From positions 111,948-175,947 of the forward strand of contig JAQWHI010000006.1 in NCBI GenBank assembly GCA_029249445.1: a stretch of DNA of 64,000 bases. Reading direction: 5' to 3'. Origin of the DNA: Crocinitomicaceae bacterium. Its GTDB lineage: Bacteria > Bacteroidota > Bacteroidia > Flavobacteriales_D > Crocinitomicaceae. The position numbers and the translations under genes are program-made. Under the pieces are notes generated by a model, which did no database searches, was not told where the DNA came from, and worked only from the letters and a program-made list of their open reading frames with translations. This document shows, piece by piece, positions 36,633 through 45,872 of the stretch (the first letter of the stretch is position 1; each line of letters begins with the position of its first letter).

Positions 36633-37793
36633 ATGCCAAGGTATCATACATTGGGGTCCATCCCAAAGAAACGACACACAACATTCAAAAAACCTGATGG
36701 AAGCCTTTACCAGGAAGAACTATTCGGAACTGCTGGTTTCTCTGGAATGTCCTCGTTAATATATCACCTGTATCCACCTACAGTAGTCACTGAGGTTCGA
36801 GAATTAAAAGATCTCTCCCCAAAAATCGCAGTTGAAAAGAACATGAAAGCACTGAGTTTCAAAGGGTTCTCAATACAACCAGAAGAAGATTATTTGGAGA
36901 GCAGAAAAGTACTTTTCACCAACAACGATTTGAGTATTGGATTGGCCGCACCTAAATCATTTTCAAAAGATTACTTCTACAGAAATAGTGATTCTGATGA
37001 AATGCTATTTGTTCATGTAGGTTCAGGAAAACTCAAAACCTTGTACGGGAATATCGATTTCAAATATGGAGATTACCTCATAATTCCGCGAGGTGTTACG
37101 TATCAAATTGACTTCGATACCAACGACAACAGATTGCTTTTTATTGAGGCTTCAAGCCCAATAGCAACTCCAAAGCGGTACCGGAATAATTTCGGACAAA
37201 TGTTAGAAAGCTCTCCTTTTTGCGAACGTGACATCAGACTGCCACAAGAATTACAAACACACGATGAAAAAGGAGAATTCAAAGTGCTTTCAAAAAAGCA
37301 AGGAATGCTCTGGGAATACACGCATTCCAACCACCCTTTTGATGCTGTAGGATGGGATGGGTTTCATTATCCTTATGCATTCTCAATTCACGATTTTGAA
37401 CCAATAACTGGACGGATTCATATGCCTCCTCCCGTTCACCAAACCTTTGAAGCTGCAGGATTTGTTGTATGCTCATTTGTTCCGCGTATGTATGACTATC
37501 ATCCAGAATCAATCCCCGCTCCATACCATCACAGTAACATCGATTCAGAGGAGCTCTTGTATTATGTTGATGGTGACTTTATGAGTCGGAACAATATTGA
37601 AAAAGGACAAATTACACTTCATCCTGGTGGAATTCCTCATGGCCCACATCCAGGCTCTATTGAACGCAGCGTTGGCAAAAAGAAAACAGAAGAATTGGCA
37701 GTGATGATTGATCCTTTTGCACCGATGATGATAACAGAAGAAGCACTTAAATTGCAGGTAGAGGATTATTACAAATCATGGATAATAGATTAA
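36633..37793 (+). CDS. hmgA: Homogentisate 1,2-dioxygenase
   Basis: This 386-residue Fe(II) cupin dioxygenase opens the ring of homogentisate to maleylacetoacetate. The family blocks are PRYHTLGSIPKKRHT at the N-terminus, YGDYLIIPRGVTYQ, HMPPPVHQTFEA, and a C-terminal Fe/active-site region PYHHSNIDSEELLYYVDGDF with HPGGIPHGPHPG. It is followed at 56 bp by hpd, which makes its substrate. The next enzymes (maleylacetoacetate isomerase, fumarylacetoacetase) are not in this window. Confidence 0.94.
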   Translation: MPRYHTLGSIPKKRHTTFKKPDGSLYQEELFGTAGFSGMSSLIYHLYPPTVVTEVRELKDLSPKIAVEKNMKALSFKGFSIQPEEDYLESRKVLFTNNDLSIGLAAPKSFSKDYFYRNSDSDEMLFVHVGSGKLKTLYGNIDFKYGDYLIIPRGVTYQIDFDTNDNRLLFIEASSPIATPKRYRNNFGQMLESSPFCERDIRLPQELQTHDEKGEFKVLSKKQGMLWEYTHSNHPFDAVGWDGFHYPYAFSIHDFEPITGRIHMPPPVHQTFEAAGFVVCSFVPRMYDYHPESIPAPYHHSNIDSEELLYYVDGDFMSRNNIEKGQITLHPGGIPHGPHPGSIERSVGKKKTEELAVMIDPFAPMMITEEALKLQVEDYYKSWIID

Positions 37794-37849
37794 ATTTGAA
37801 CCCATTTTTGAATTACGAACGGTAAATTCGATTCACAAATAAATAAGTT

Positions 37850-39010
37850 ATGGCTAAAGACATAAAAAGTGTAGATTACGGTTTAGAAAAAATATTTAAA
37901 GGAGCAAAAGACTTCCTTCCATTGCTTGGAACAGACTATGTGGAATTTTATGTAGGGAATGCGAAGCAAGCAGCGCACTTTTACAAAACTGCTTTTGGCT
38001 TTCAGTCATATGCCTATAAAGGTTTAGAAACAGGAAGTAAAGATGTTGTCTCGTACGTCCTCACACAAGATAAAATCAAGTTGGTCCTGACAACACCTTT
38101 GAACTCCTCAAGTCAAATCAACGAACACCTTGTAAAGCATGGCGATGGAGTAAAAGTTATTGCACTGTGGGTTGATGATGCTCAGAATGCATGGGAAGAA
38201 ACAACAAAAAGAGGTGCCAAATCATACTTCGAACCAAGAACTGAAAAAGACGCTGATGGAGAAGTCGTTCGGGCTGGGGTTCACACGTATGGTGATACCG
38301 TTCATGTTTTTGTAGAGCGTAAAAATTACAACGGAATTTTCTTGCCTGGCTTCAAAGCTTGGGAATCTGACTACAACCCTCAAAGTCTTGGTCTAAAATA
38401 TGTTGACCACATGGTTGGTAACGTTGGCTGGGGTGAAATGAACGATTGGGTCAAATGGTACGAAGATGTAATGGGCTTCGAAAACTTTCTCTCGTTTGAT
38501 GACAGCCAGATTCATACTGAATATTCAGCGTTAATGAGTAAAGTAATGAGCAATGGAAACGGTCGCATTAAATTCCCAATAAATGAACCAGCCGAAGGCA
38601 AAAAGAAGTCACAAATCGAAGAGTATTTGGATTTTTATGAAGGTCCTGGATGCCAACACATTGCTGTTGCAACAGATGACATCATTAGCACTGTCAGGGG
38701 AATGCGTGAACGTGGAGTAGAATTTTTGACTACGCCACCAGATACCTATTACATGGCTGCGCCAAAACGTCTCGCGGAACACGACCATAAATTGAAAGAA
38801 GACCTAGAAACACTTAAAAGTTTGGGTATTATGATAGACGCAGATGACGAGGGTTATTTGTTACAAATATTTACGCGACCTGTCGAAGACAGACCAACAT
38901 TATTTTTTGAAATAATACAACGAATGGGAGCCAAAGGCTTTGGTGCAGGTAATTTTAAAGCATTGTTCGAATCGATTGAAAGGGAACAGGAGCTAAGAGG
39001 AACACTTTAA
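37850..39010 (+). CDS. hpd: 4-hydroxyphenylpyruvate dioxygenase
   Basis: This 386-residue Fe(II) VOC-fold enzyme converts 4-hydroxyphenylpyruvate to homogentisate. The three iron ligands are visible: His in YVDHMVGNV, His in GCQHIAVATDDI and Glu in PTLFFEIIQRMG. Its C-terminal GFGAGNFKALFESIEREQ is typical. Together with hmgA it forms a tyrosine-degradation pair. Confidence 0.96.
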   Translation: MAKDIKSVDYGLEKIFKGAKDFLPLLGTDYVEFYVGNAKQAAHFYKTAFGFQSYAYKGLETGSKDVVSYVLTQDKIKLVLTTPLNSSSQINEHLVKHGDGVKVIALWVDDAQNAWEETTKRGAKSYFEPRTEKDADGEVVRAGVHTYGDTVHVFVERKNYNGIFLPGFKAWESDYNPQSLGLKYVDHMVGNVGWGEMNDWVKWYEDVMGFENFLSFDDSQIHTEYSALMSKVMSNGNGRIKFPINEPAEGKKKSQIEEYLDFYEGPGCQHIAVATDDIISTVRGMRERGVEFLTTPPDTYYMAAPKRLAEHDHKLKEDLETLKSLGIMIDADDEGYLLQIFTRPVEDRPTLFFEIIQRMGAKGFGAGNFKALFESIEREQELRGTL

Positions 39011-39143
39011 GTTTCAGCATGGCGCGTGTTTTAACTTCAATACAACACACCAGCTATCAGTTCTGAAACTACTTCTTTTTAAACACCAACAGCCTTATTC
39101 GTTAGAAATGGTAGAAATCACGAATCGCAAAACAGGAATTAAT

Positions 39144-39151
39144 TACTTTTG
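39144..39151 (+). promoter_or_regulatory. -7 element of kynA promoter
   Basis: TACTTTTG is a perfect TAnnTTTG match 20 nt before the kynA ATG. It indicates that kynA is not simply read from the hmgA-hpd transcript. Confidence 0.45.
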
Positions 39152-39171
39152 ATTCCATAGTAAATTGAGAC

Positions 39172-40122
39172 ATGACAAGAGAAGAATTACTTAAAGCCAT
39201 TGACGAAAAATATGAAGCAATGGGACAGAATCCTGATGTTCATTTATCTGGATTATTGCATTCCGAACCGATGAAATATTGGGATTTTATCCAAGTAGAT
39301 GCCTTACTGGGGCTTCAGACACAACGGACTCAACTACCGGATGAAATGGTATTCATCATGTACCATCAAATCAACGAACTTTTGTTCAAAATGATTCTCT
39401 GGGAGATGAAACAAATTTCTCATAACAAGACAATTACGCCTGATAAATTTGAAATGCACTTGATGCGGATCAGCCGTTACTTCGATATGCTTTCCGATTC
39501 ATTTGATGTAATGGGAGAAGGAATGGAATTGGAGCAATACATGAAATTCAGAGATACACTAACACCTGCGAGCGGTTTCCAATCTGCACAATACCGACAA
39601 ATTGAAATTGCTTCTACTGAATTAATCAATTTAATTGATTTTAGATTTCGAAAAACAATCGATAGAAACACGTCTTATGAACATGCATGGGACAACATGT
39701 ATTGGCAGGCTGCGGGTGTTGACCATTCGACAGGAAAGAAAAATAAATTAATGGTCAACTTTGAAGCGAAGTACAAAATACCATTGATTGAATGGATGAA
39801 GGAATACAATGAGATTAACCTTTGGACAAAATTCAAACAACTCCCAGAATCGGATCAAAAAAATATAAAATTAGTGAATGCAATGCGCCATTATGACCAC
39901 ACGGTCAATATTGACTGGGTGATGCACCACTACAATGCAGCTGCAAAGTACTTGGACAGCGGTCAAGGGAATGCCGAAGCTACAGGAGGGAGCGATTGGC
40001 AAAAGTATATGCATCCACGCTACCAGCGTAGAATCTTCTTCCCTGAATTGTGGTCGCAGGAGGAACTCGAAAACTGGGGGATTGACAACATTGAATCCTA
40101 TAAAGTACTGGATAACATTTAG
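39172..40122 (+). CDS. kynA: Tryptophan 2,3-dioxygenase
   Basis: This 316-residue haem dioxygenase opens the indole ring of tryptophan to N-formylkynurenine. Family blocks include KYWDFIQVDALLGLQ, DEMVFIMYHQINELLFKMIL with the distal His, and SGFQSAQYRQIE. The proximal His region RHYDHTVNIDWVMHH is also present. No other kynurenine-pathway gene is adjacent. Its place beside hpd and hmgA makes a small aromatic amino acid catabolic cluster. Confidence 0.94.
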   Translation: MTREELLKAIDEKYEAMGQNPDVHLSGLLHSEPMKYWDFIQVDALLGLQTQRTQLPDEMVFIMYHQINELLFKMILWEMKQISHNKTITPDKFEMHLMRISRYFDMLSDSFDVMGEGMELEQYMKFRDTLTPASGFQSAQYRQIEIASTELINLIDFRFRKTIDRNTSYEHAWDNMYWQAAGVDHSTGKKNKLMVNFEAKYKIPLIEWMKEYNEINLWTKFKQLPESDQKNIKLVNAMRHYDHTVNIDWVMHHYNAAAKYLDSGQGNAEATGGSDWQKYMHPRYQRRIFFPELWSQEELENWGIDNIESYKVLDNI

Positions 40123-40180
40123 ATAAAAAGGTCGAGTAGTCTTGTAAATTGAATGAATTCAATCAAATTCAGAATCCCCA

Positions 40181-40213
40181 TTTGTCGAATCAGGATTTGA
40201 TTCTCTATCTTTA
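40181..40213 (+). promoter_or_regulatory. purE promoter
   Basis: TTTG at 40181-40184, a 21-bp spacer and TATCTTTA (one mismatch to TAnnTTTG) at 40206-40213 precede the purE ATG by 15 nt. Confidence 0.5.
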
Positions 40214-40228
40214 CAAAAAATATACGTT

Positions 40229-40720
40229 ATGGCAGAAGTAGGAATCATCATGGGAAGCACATCGGATTTGCCTGTTATGCAGGATGCAATTGATATCCTA
40301 AACGAACTTGGTATTGAACACGAAGTCAATATTGTTTCAGCTCATAGAACGCCTGAGCTCATGTTTGATTATGCTAGATCTGCCCATACACGTGGCTTAA
40401 AAGTAATTATTGCAGGTGCTGGAGGTGCTGCTCATTTGCCAGGAATGACTGCCTCATTAACTCCTTTACCCGTTATTGGGGTTCCGGTTAAATCTAGCAA
40501 TTCAATTGATGGATGGGACAGTGTCTTGTCAATCCTTCAGATGCCAGGGGGAATTCCCGTAGCTACTGTAGCATTGGATGGAGCAAAAAATGCAGGAATT
40601 TTAGCTGCTAAAATCATTGGGACATCAAATTCTCATGTATTAAAAACAATGGAGAATTATATGGAGGGGCTCAAGTCAAAAGTGCTAAACAACGCAAAAG
40701 AAATCAATAACTTTAAGTAA
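40229..40720 (+). CDS. purE: N5-carboxyaminoimidazole ribonucleotide mutase
   Basis: This 163-residue class I PurE moves the carboxyl group from N5-CAIR to C4, making CAIR. The MGSTSDLPVM block (substrate phosphate site), SAHRTPE with the catalytic His, and GAGGAAHLPGM are all present. PurK, its partner enzyme, is 35 kb away. Confidence 0.96.
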   Translation: MAEVGIIMGSTSDLPVMQDAIDILNELGIEHEVNIVSAHRTPELMFDYARSAHTRGLKVIIAGAGGAAHLPGMTASLTPLPVIGVPVKSSNSIDGWDSVLSILQMPGGIPVATVALDGAKNAGILAAKIIGTSNSHVLKTMENYMEGLKSKVLNNAKEINNFK

Positions 40721-40742
40721 AGGTATTCCTGCGCTAGCGGAT

Positions 40743-41939
40743 CTAATCGTAAATAATATACTTCTCTCGGACGAGAAGAAAAGCAGTAAGATCTTCCAGC
40801 CATGATTGACGTATCTGATCTGCTGTCATTCCTTTTTTAAGTTGTTGCAGCAGTTGATCGCTTCCACAAAGCAAGAAAAACATTCGCTTACTTTTACCGC
40901 GGAATAGATCCCCTTTCATGAAAGAAAATGCATCAATTAAAAAACTCAGATCCAATGCCCTCATGTCCTTATAGTTGCTATCTAAAGTAAGGTCAATTCC
41001 ATAACATAGCTGCCCTTGTAACTTTGGGTGTTTAGCTCCAAAGTTTGGCTCAGGAACAAAACTAAAATTGAGTGTGTCTGGAAAATCAGGATGACCAAAA
41101 CGCTCAAAAGGCCCCTCTGTACCGCGACCTACTGTTACTGCAGTTGCTTCCAAAAGGCACAAGCTCGGGTACAAACTAATCGCAAAGGAAGAACGCAAAT
41201 TCGGAGAAGGAGGAACAGTCAACTCCCATTTGTCTTGATGCACATACGATTGACATTCAATCACATTCAAGTCACACTGAATACCATTTTTTAACCAACG
41301 TTCGCCATTGATCATTTTACCATACTCCCCAATTGTCATTCCATGAACAATCGGAACTGGATGCATTCCCACAAAAGACTTAAAATTAACGTCCAAAACT
41401 GGCCCATCTACATAATGTCCATTTGGATTCGGTCGGTCCAGAATTATCAATGGAAGCTCACTTTCAGCGCATGCCTCCATAACATAATGTAGTGTTGATA
41501 TATAGGTATAAAAGCGAACACCGACGTCCTGAATGTCAAATACAAGTACGTCCAAATCTTCAAGCTGCTCAGCGTAGGGTTTTTTGTTTTTACCATACAA
41601 AGAAACTATCGGTAGCCCCGTTTTCTTATCGTTCTGATTCCCGACATGCTCTCCAGCATCAGCATCGCCACGAAAACCATGCTCGGGCGAAAAAACCCTG
41701 ACAACACCTATCCCGGAGGCAATGAGCGTATCAACCAAATGGGCATCACCAACAAGTGAAGTTTGATTTCCAACCACACCTACTTTTTTATCTCGAAGCA
41801 GATAGAGGTATTTCTGTGTTTGAGACGCGGCTGTATTCTTTCGGAGACGAAAGTCCTCAGTGCTCCTCGTATTTGTTCGAATATTCTGAGGTTCGGCACT
41901 TTCACACGAAAAGATCAAAAGAAAAAAAATACTTTTCAA
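40743..41939 (-). CDS. NamZ-like exo-beta-N-acetylmuramidase (DUF1343, GH171), lipoprotein
   Basis: This is a 398-residue member of the DUF1343 family, which contains the exo-acting muramidase NamZ of Bacillus. Family blocks: FSPEHGFRGDADAGE, PIVSLYGKNKKP, DVLVFDIQDVGVRFYTYISTL and LDRPNPNG. I start at a TTG at 41939, which gives a lipoprotein signal (MKSIFFLLIFSC). The longer ATG reading at 42002 would lie upstream of a perfect minus-strand -7 element at 41965-41972. It probably trims muropeptides in the periplasm or at the surface for cell-wall recycling. Confidence 0.85.
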   Translation of the reverse strand: MKSIFFLLIFSCESAEPQNIRTNTRSTEDFRLRKNTAASQTQKYLYLLRDKKVGVVGNQTSLVGDAHLVDTLIASGIGVVRVFSPEHGFRGDADAGEHVGNQNDKKTGLPIVSLYGKNKKPYAEQLEDLDVLVFDIQDVGVRFYTYISTLHYVMEACAESELPLIILDRPNPNGHYVDGPVLDVNFKSFVGMHPVPIVHGMTIGEYGKMINGERWLKNGIQCDLNVIECQSYVHQDKWELTVPPSPNLRSSFAISLYPSLCLLEATAVTVGRGTEGPFERFGHPDFPDTLNFSFVPEPNFGAKHPKLQGQLCYGIDLTLDSNYKDMRALDLSFLIDAFSFMKGDLFRGKSKRMFFLLCGSDQLLQQLKKGMTADQIRQSWLEDLTAFLLVREKYIIYD

Positions 41940-41964
41940 GCACAAAACCTTTGCGTATTTTAGC

Positions 41965-41972
41965 CAAAAATA
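41965..41972 (-). promoter_or_regulatory. -7 element of the NamZ-like gene
   Basis: TATTTTTG on the minus strand is a perfect match, 25 nt before the TTG at 41939. It lies in the 43-bp gap to the divergent permease gene. Confidence 0.5.
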
Positions 41973-41982
41973 AGAATAACAT

Positions 41983-43680
41983 TTGTCGTACGAATATTTC
42001 ATATCTAAGAAAACCCTTAAGAGTGTTGTACAAGGTAAGAAAGTTTCGAAACCTATCGTACGTATTTCAATTATAAGCATCGCTCTGGCTATGATTGTTA
42101 ATCTCCTGACCATTGCAGTGGTTACTGGTTTCCAGCAAGAAGTGCGCCAAAAAGTAAGCGGTTTTGGGGCCCATATATCAATTATGAATGCGAATGAAGC
42201 AAGCATTTATGAGAGCGAAGCAATCCGAAAAGACCAACCGGTCATCGCACGTCTCCGAAGAGAAAAAGGCATTAAATCCATCTTTCCAGTTGGATACAAG
42301 CCTGTTCTTTTTCAATCGAAAAAACAGACAATTGCCTATAAAACTGCACGTGGCAAGGACACATCAGAAATTCAACAAAACATTTTTGGAACGGTTGTAA
42401 AAGGAGTTGAAGACAACTATGATTGGGCGTTTTTCAAAGAACACCTGATCGCTGGAGAAATACCAGTTTTTGGCGACTCGACATCAAACAAAGTCGTAAT
42501 CTCTAAAAAATTAAGTGACGACCTTCACTTTGCGATTCACGATACAGTAAGTGCATTTTTTGTGCGCAATCAACCTGTCAAACGCAACTTTATAATTGCT
42601 GGAATTTACGATACTGGTCTGGAAGAATTCGATAAGAAAATCGTTTTGGGCGACCTACGGTATGTTCAACAGCTGAGTGACTGGGGAATTCATACAATAA
42701 TCGAACTCAGCGATACACTTGTAGATCAAGGAGTTATTGTACTCAGTGCGAACGTCACTGGTGGAAATGGAAACTATAGGTATGACTGGGGGGCGGGCTA
42801 TGCACAATATGCATCCCGCGGATTTTGTCCTACGAAAGACACAACGCTTCGACTTATTGCATCAGATTTTTGGAGCAACATAAATGCACCTTCAACGGAA
42901 ACATCCCTTCCTGACACTGCATATCTAAAAATCAGTGTTCGCGGGGACACGCAAAGCTCATGCGATTTTGAAGTCAATGAATCGGGAGAAATAAAGAGAA
43001 CCTATCTCAACCAATCGGGAACTAAATTTTCAATAAAAGGCCCAAGAAAAGAAATCACATTTGAATTTATTCCTGGGAAAGGGAGTTCGACGTATTATGT
43101 AGGTGGATTCGAGATTGGACTACACGATTGGACTGCATTGGATGAAGTGCATCGCAACGTAAAAAAGATGGTTGAATTCGTGCCTACTCCATACAATGAA
43201 GTCCTTTCTACATCAAGCATTAAGGAAAACCAACGAGATATTTTTGTCTGGCTTGATTTTCTCGACATCAATGTTGTTATTATTTTATCATTGATGATAT
43301 TGATTGGTATCATTAATATGGGGTCCGCTCTACTTGTCCTAATTTTAATTCGATCCAATTTCATCGGAATGATGAAGTCGATGGGTGCAAGCAACTGGAA
43401 AATTCGAAAAATATTCTTGATTCAAGCCACTTTCCTTATTGGAAGGGGTATAATAATAGGCAATGCGATAGGGCTGCTTTTGTGTTTTCTTCAAGAGACA
43501 TTCGGTATCGTTCGGCTCAATCCTGAGGTTTACTATCTCACGCAAGTGCCAATCGAATTAAACCTATGGCATTGGCTGCTCTTGAATCTCGGGACGCTTC
43601 TCGTTTGTGTAATTTCCTTGATTATTCCTAGCATAGTAATCACACGGATCAGTCCAATTAAAGCGATAAAGTTTGATTGA
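41983..43680 (+). CDS. FtsX-family (LolC/LolE-like) ABC permease with an enlarged periplasmic domain
   Basis: This 565-residue permease starts at TTG (MSYEYFISKKTL). Membrane helix 1 is at about 28-48, a large periplasmic domain runs from about 50 to 415, and helices 2-4 are at about 425-450, 475-500 and 530-553. The end ITRISPIKAIKFD is typical. Bacteroidota homologues of LolC/E are near 400 residues. Here an extra block of about 150 residues (about 245-395) with beta-rich, PKD-like or C2-like character is inserted. It may export lipoproteins with a separate LolD ATPase, but the insertion leaves specificity open. Confidence 0.83.
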   Translation: MSYEYFISKKTLKSVVQGKKVSKPIVRISIISIALAMIVNLLTIAVVTGFQQEVRQKVSGFGAHISIMNANEASIYESEAIRKDQPVIARLRREKGIKSIFPVGYKPVLFQSKKQTIAYKTARGKDTSEIQQNIFGTVVKGVEDNYDWAFFKEHLIAGEIPVFGDSTSNKVVISKKLSDDLHFAIHDTVSAFFVRNQPVKRNFIIAGIYDTGLEEFDKKIVLGDLRYVQQLSDWGIHTIIELSDTLVDQGVIVLSANVTGGNGNYRYDWGAGYAQYASRGFCPTKDTTLRLIASDFWSNINAPSTETSLPDTAYLKISVRGDTQSSCDFEVNESGEIKRTYLNQSGTKFSIKGPRKEITFEFIPGKGSSTYYVGGFEIGLHDWTALDEVHRNVKKMVEFVPTPYNEVLSTSSIKENQRDIFVWLDFLDINVVIILSLMILIGIINMGSALLVLILIRSNFIGMMKSMGASNWKIRKIFLIQATFLIGRGIIIGNAIGLLLCFLQETFGIVRLNPEVYYLTQVPIELNLWHWLLLNLGTLLVCVISLIIPSIVITRISPIKAIKFD

Positions 43681-43786
43681 ACCTGGATTAAAGTTGAGAA
43701 TCTGCGGTAGGAATCACCTACAATCGAATCTCCTGTAAAACTATACTCTTAAAAGGTAGGATTCCAATAGTACTGTTTTTTTGTGG

Positions 43787-43817
43787 TTGAAAAGTGAAAA
43801 AAATTAATCTACCTTTG
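43787..43817 (+). promoter_or_regulatory. Promoter of decayed T9SS cargo gene
   Basis: TTG (43787-43789), a 20-bp spacer and TACCTTTG (43810-43817) form a good consensus promoter. It precedes the remnant at 43865, which suggests the control region outlived the gene. Confidence 0.6.
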
Positions 43818-43864
43818 CCTCAAAACGCATACATATGGTGGACTTGTAACAACTAAACCTCTTA

Positions 43865-44069
43865 ATGATGACTAAAGCCATAATTCTCTTTTTAGCTCTA
43901 TTGCTGAATTCAGACCTCTACTCGCAAGTTCCTAAAAATCATGTAACGCTTGAGGGCAGCACAGGGACATGGGACAATTTCGATTGCATTTTTGGAGGCA
44001 GGAACTTACTTTTTGAAAGTTGAATATCCAAACGGACGTATTTCTAACCAGAGATTCATAAAACAATAA
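43865..44069 (+). pseudogene. Remnant of a T9SS-exported protein (signal peptide plus sorting-domain tail)
   Basis: An ATG-ATG at 43865 opens a 52-codon frame with a signal peptide (MMTKAIILFLALLLNSDLYS, then QVPKNHVTLEGSTGTWDNFD) that stops at 44021. In the +1 frame the overlapping sequence reads FLEAGTYFLKVEYPNGR and ISNQRFIKQ to a TAA at 44067. This is the end of a type A T9SS sorting domain (GxYxLKV...G...FIK). The whole middle of the cargo and the upstream part of the sorting domain are missing, and the join is out of frame at a T5 run. The TLEGSTGTW stretch faintly resembles the EHFTGTWC opening of Omp28/thioredoxin-like cargo. This is clearly a remnant. Confidence 0.7.
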
Positions 44070-44096
44070 ATCATTTCGTATCGCTTTTAATCACTA

Positions 44097-44672
44097 TTAC
44101 TCCATGCAATCGCAGGCATTGTCGAAAACAAAATTGGTGTTGGGCATTCGAGCGCGCCATGTTTCTTGAAAAGTTGGACCGAAACGAATACCACTTAAAT
44201 CAACTTTACTCAGGTTGGACATTCGTTCAAAGCTATCAGGAAACGAGCGGATCGGATTGTCATAAAGATCAAGATAAGTTAGATGAGTCATGAATTCAAT
44301 ACACATTGGAAGTGTCGTGAGTAAATTTCGATTCATAATCAAACCCTCCAATATTTTGAGTTGGCATAGTACAAACGGCATTTTTTCAAATCGATTTTTC
44401 TCAAGATTCAAATGCAAAAGAAATTGAAAATCTCCAATAAAATCTGGTAATTCAGAGATCTTATTCTTCCCTAAATCAAGAGAAACTAGGTTTTTGAATC
44501 GGACCAAATCCTCCGGAACCTCGGTAAGCTTCATCCTTGACAAGCTTAGTCCATAGATGGTATCTGTTCCGAAGACATGAGGCAATTCCTCCCAATGGTA
44601 TATGGGAAAATCATCCTGCGCATTTGACCAGCTACAAACCGTCAGAAAAATAAGTGCGTATAGAAACTTCAT
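44097..44672 (-). CDS. Exported leucine-rich repeat protein
   Basis: This 191-residue protein has a signal peptide (MKFLYALIFLTVCSWSNAQ) and about five 23-residue leucine-rich repeats (LVSLDLGKNKISELPDFIG, LLHLNLEKNRFEKMP, LEGLIMNRNLLTTLP, LTYLDLYDNPIRSFP). Such repeats mediate protein binding. The role is unknown. The start overlaps the end of ribF by 41 bp, so the two genes are probably co-transcribed. Confidence 0.82.
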   Translation of the reverse strand: MKFLYALIFLTVCSWSNAQDDFPIYHWEELPHVFGTDTIYGLSLSRMKLTEVPEDLVRFKNLVSLDLGKNKISELPDFIGDFQFLLHLNLEKNRFEKMPFVLCQLKILEGLIMNRNLLTTLPMCIEFMTHLTYLDLYDNPIRSFPDSFERMSNLSKVDLSGIRFGPTFQETWRARMPNTNFVFDNACDCME

Positions 44673-45573
44673 CTTTACTGAGTTGCTCTCTTAAATCGAA
44701 TACTGAATTGAACTTTTCCTCATCACGAAATCTTGATAAAAATTGAACCGTGATGTACTTACCATAAATATCTTGATCAAAATCAAACAAATGAACTTCT
44801 ATAGAAATGGAAATTGCCGTCGCAATAGTAGGTTTTGTTCCAATATTCATCATGCCCTCTCTGATAGATCCGTCCGGAAGCAAGACATTCACTGCATATA
44901 CTCCCGCTTTCGGCAATAATTTTATGTCACTTTCGATGTCAATGTTTGCTGTTGGGAAACCAATAATTCTACCCAACGCTTGCCCTTTAACAACTCGACC
45001 ATATAGTTCATAAGGCTCACCCAAAAATTTAGCAACACGATTGGTTTCCCCCTTGAGAATGGCATTTCTAATTTTTGTAGAACTAATATTTACATCATCA
45101 ATTTCCTGCGCAGGAATCTCGATTACCTCAAATCCATAAGTGTCTTGAACCTCCCTTAAAAATGAAATCGACCCTTCTCTATTTTTCCCAAATTGATGGT
45201 CGTAACCAATTACCAATTTTTTAACATGCAACTGATTGACCAAATAGTCACGCACAAATTCCAATGCGGACAAACGAGAAAAATTCTTAGTAAAAGGGTG
45301 AACAATTACATTCTTTAATCCAAACCTCCGGAGTTTGTCCATTTTTTCCATTTGTGTCTGAATCAATTTCAGTCCATGATTCTCAGGATACAAAACCATT
45401 CTGGGATGTGGATAAAACGTAAAAAGTACTGATTCTCCACCGATTTCTTTGGCGGCCTTATTCAACTGATTAATAATTTTCTGATGGCCAATGTGCACCC
45501 CATCAAAGGTACCAATTGTTAAAACCGGATTGGGTATAGCCTCGATATTCTCGAATCCTTGAAAAATCTTCAT
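44632..45573 (-). CDS. ribF: Bifunctional riboflavin kinase/FMN adenylyltransferase
   Basis: This 313-residue enzyme makes FMN and then FAD. The N-terminal nucleotidyltransferase has TIGTFDGVHIGHQKI, with GYDHQFGKNREG later. The C-terminal flavokinase has GRVVKGQALGRIIGFPTANI and GMMNIGTKPT. A perfect TAAATTTG element on this strand at 45596-45603 lies 22 nt before the ATG. Confidence 0.95.
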   Translation of the reverse strand: MKIFQGFENIEAIPNPVLTIGTFDGVHIGHQKIINQLNKAAKEIGGESVLFTFYPHPRMVLYPENHGLKLIQTQMEKMDKLRRFGLKNVIVHPFTKNFSRLSALEFVRDYLVNQLHVKKLVIGYDHQFGKNREGSISFLREVQDTYGFEVIEIPAQEIDDVNISSTKIRNAILKGETNRVAKFLGEPYELYGRVVKGQALGRIIGFPTANIDIESDIKLLPKAGVYAVNVLLPDGSIREGMMNIGTKPTIATAISISIEVHLFDFDQDIYGKYITVQFLSRFRDEEKFNSVFDLREQLSKDEVSIRTYFSDGL

Positions 45574-45595
45574 TTAATCAGATAACGTTCTTTTA

Positions 45596-45603
45596 CAAAT
45601 TTA
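45596..45603 (-). promoter_or_regulatory. -7 element of ribF promoter
   Basis: TAAATTTG on the minus strand is a perfect match 22 nt before the ribF ATG. The remaining gap up to the suf promoter (45604-45798) shows no gene or clear structure. Confidence 0.45.
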
Positions 45604-45798
45604 GCAATCCAAAACAATTCCGAACGTTTCAATCATAGAATTTAACCTGTAATTCCCGCTGTTTACACTGCACGATTTACACCATCAACGAGGACAATTA
45701 AAATATCACACGAATTGAAGTGGTCCGCTTCATTTGATAAGAATAAAATGATAGAATGACGCGTGTCAAAATTGTTTGAAGATATAACCAATATATTC

Positions 45799-45829
45799 TT
45801 GCAACAATACCACAAATTAGGTATTTTTG
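45799..45829 (+). promoter_or_regulatory. suf operon promoter
   Basis: TTG (45799-45801), a 20-bp spacer and TATTTTTG (45822-45829) match the Bacteroidota promoter. The leader to the first suf ATG is about 37 nt. Confidence 0.7.
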
Positions 45830-45872
45830 CACAAGGAATTGGATTTATTTATAATTAATCTAAATAAAGCAA

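Noticed and set aside
42002-42206. Longer N-terminus of the NamZ-like protein (ATG at 42002 or frame to 42206)
   Set aside because: It would overlap the divergent permease gene and lie upstream of a perfect -7 element; the TTG at 41939 gives a proper lipoprotein signal.
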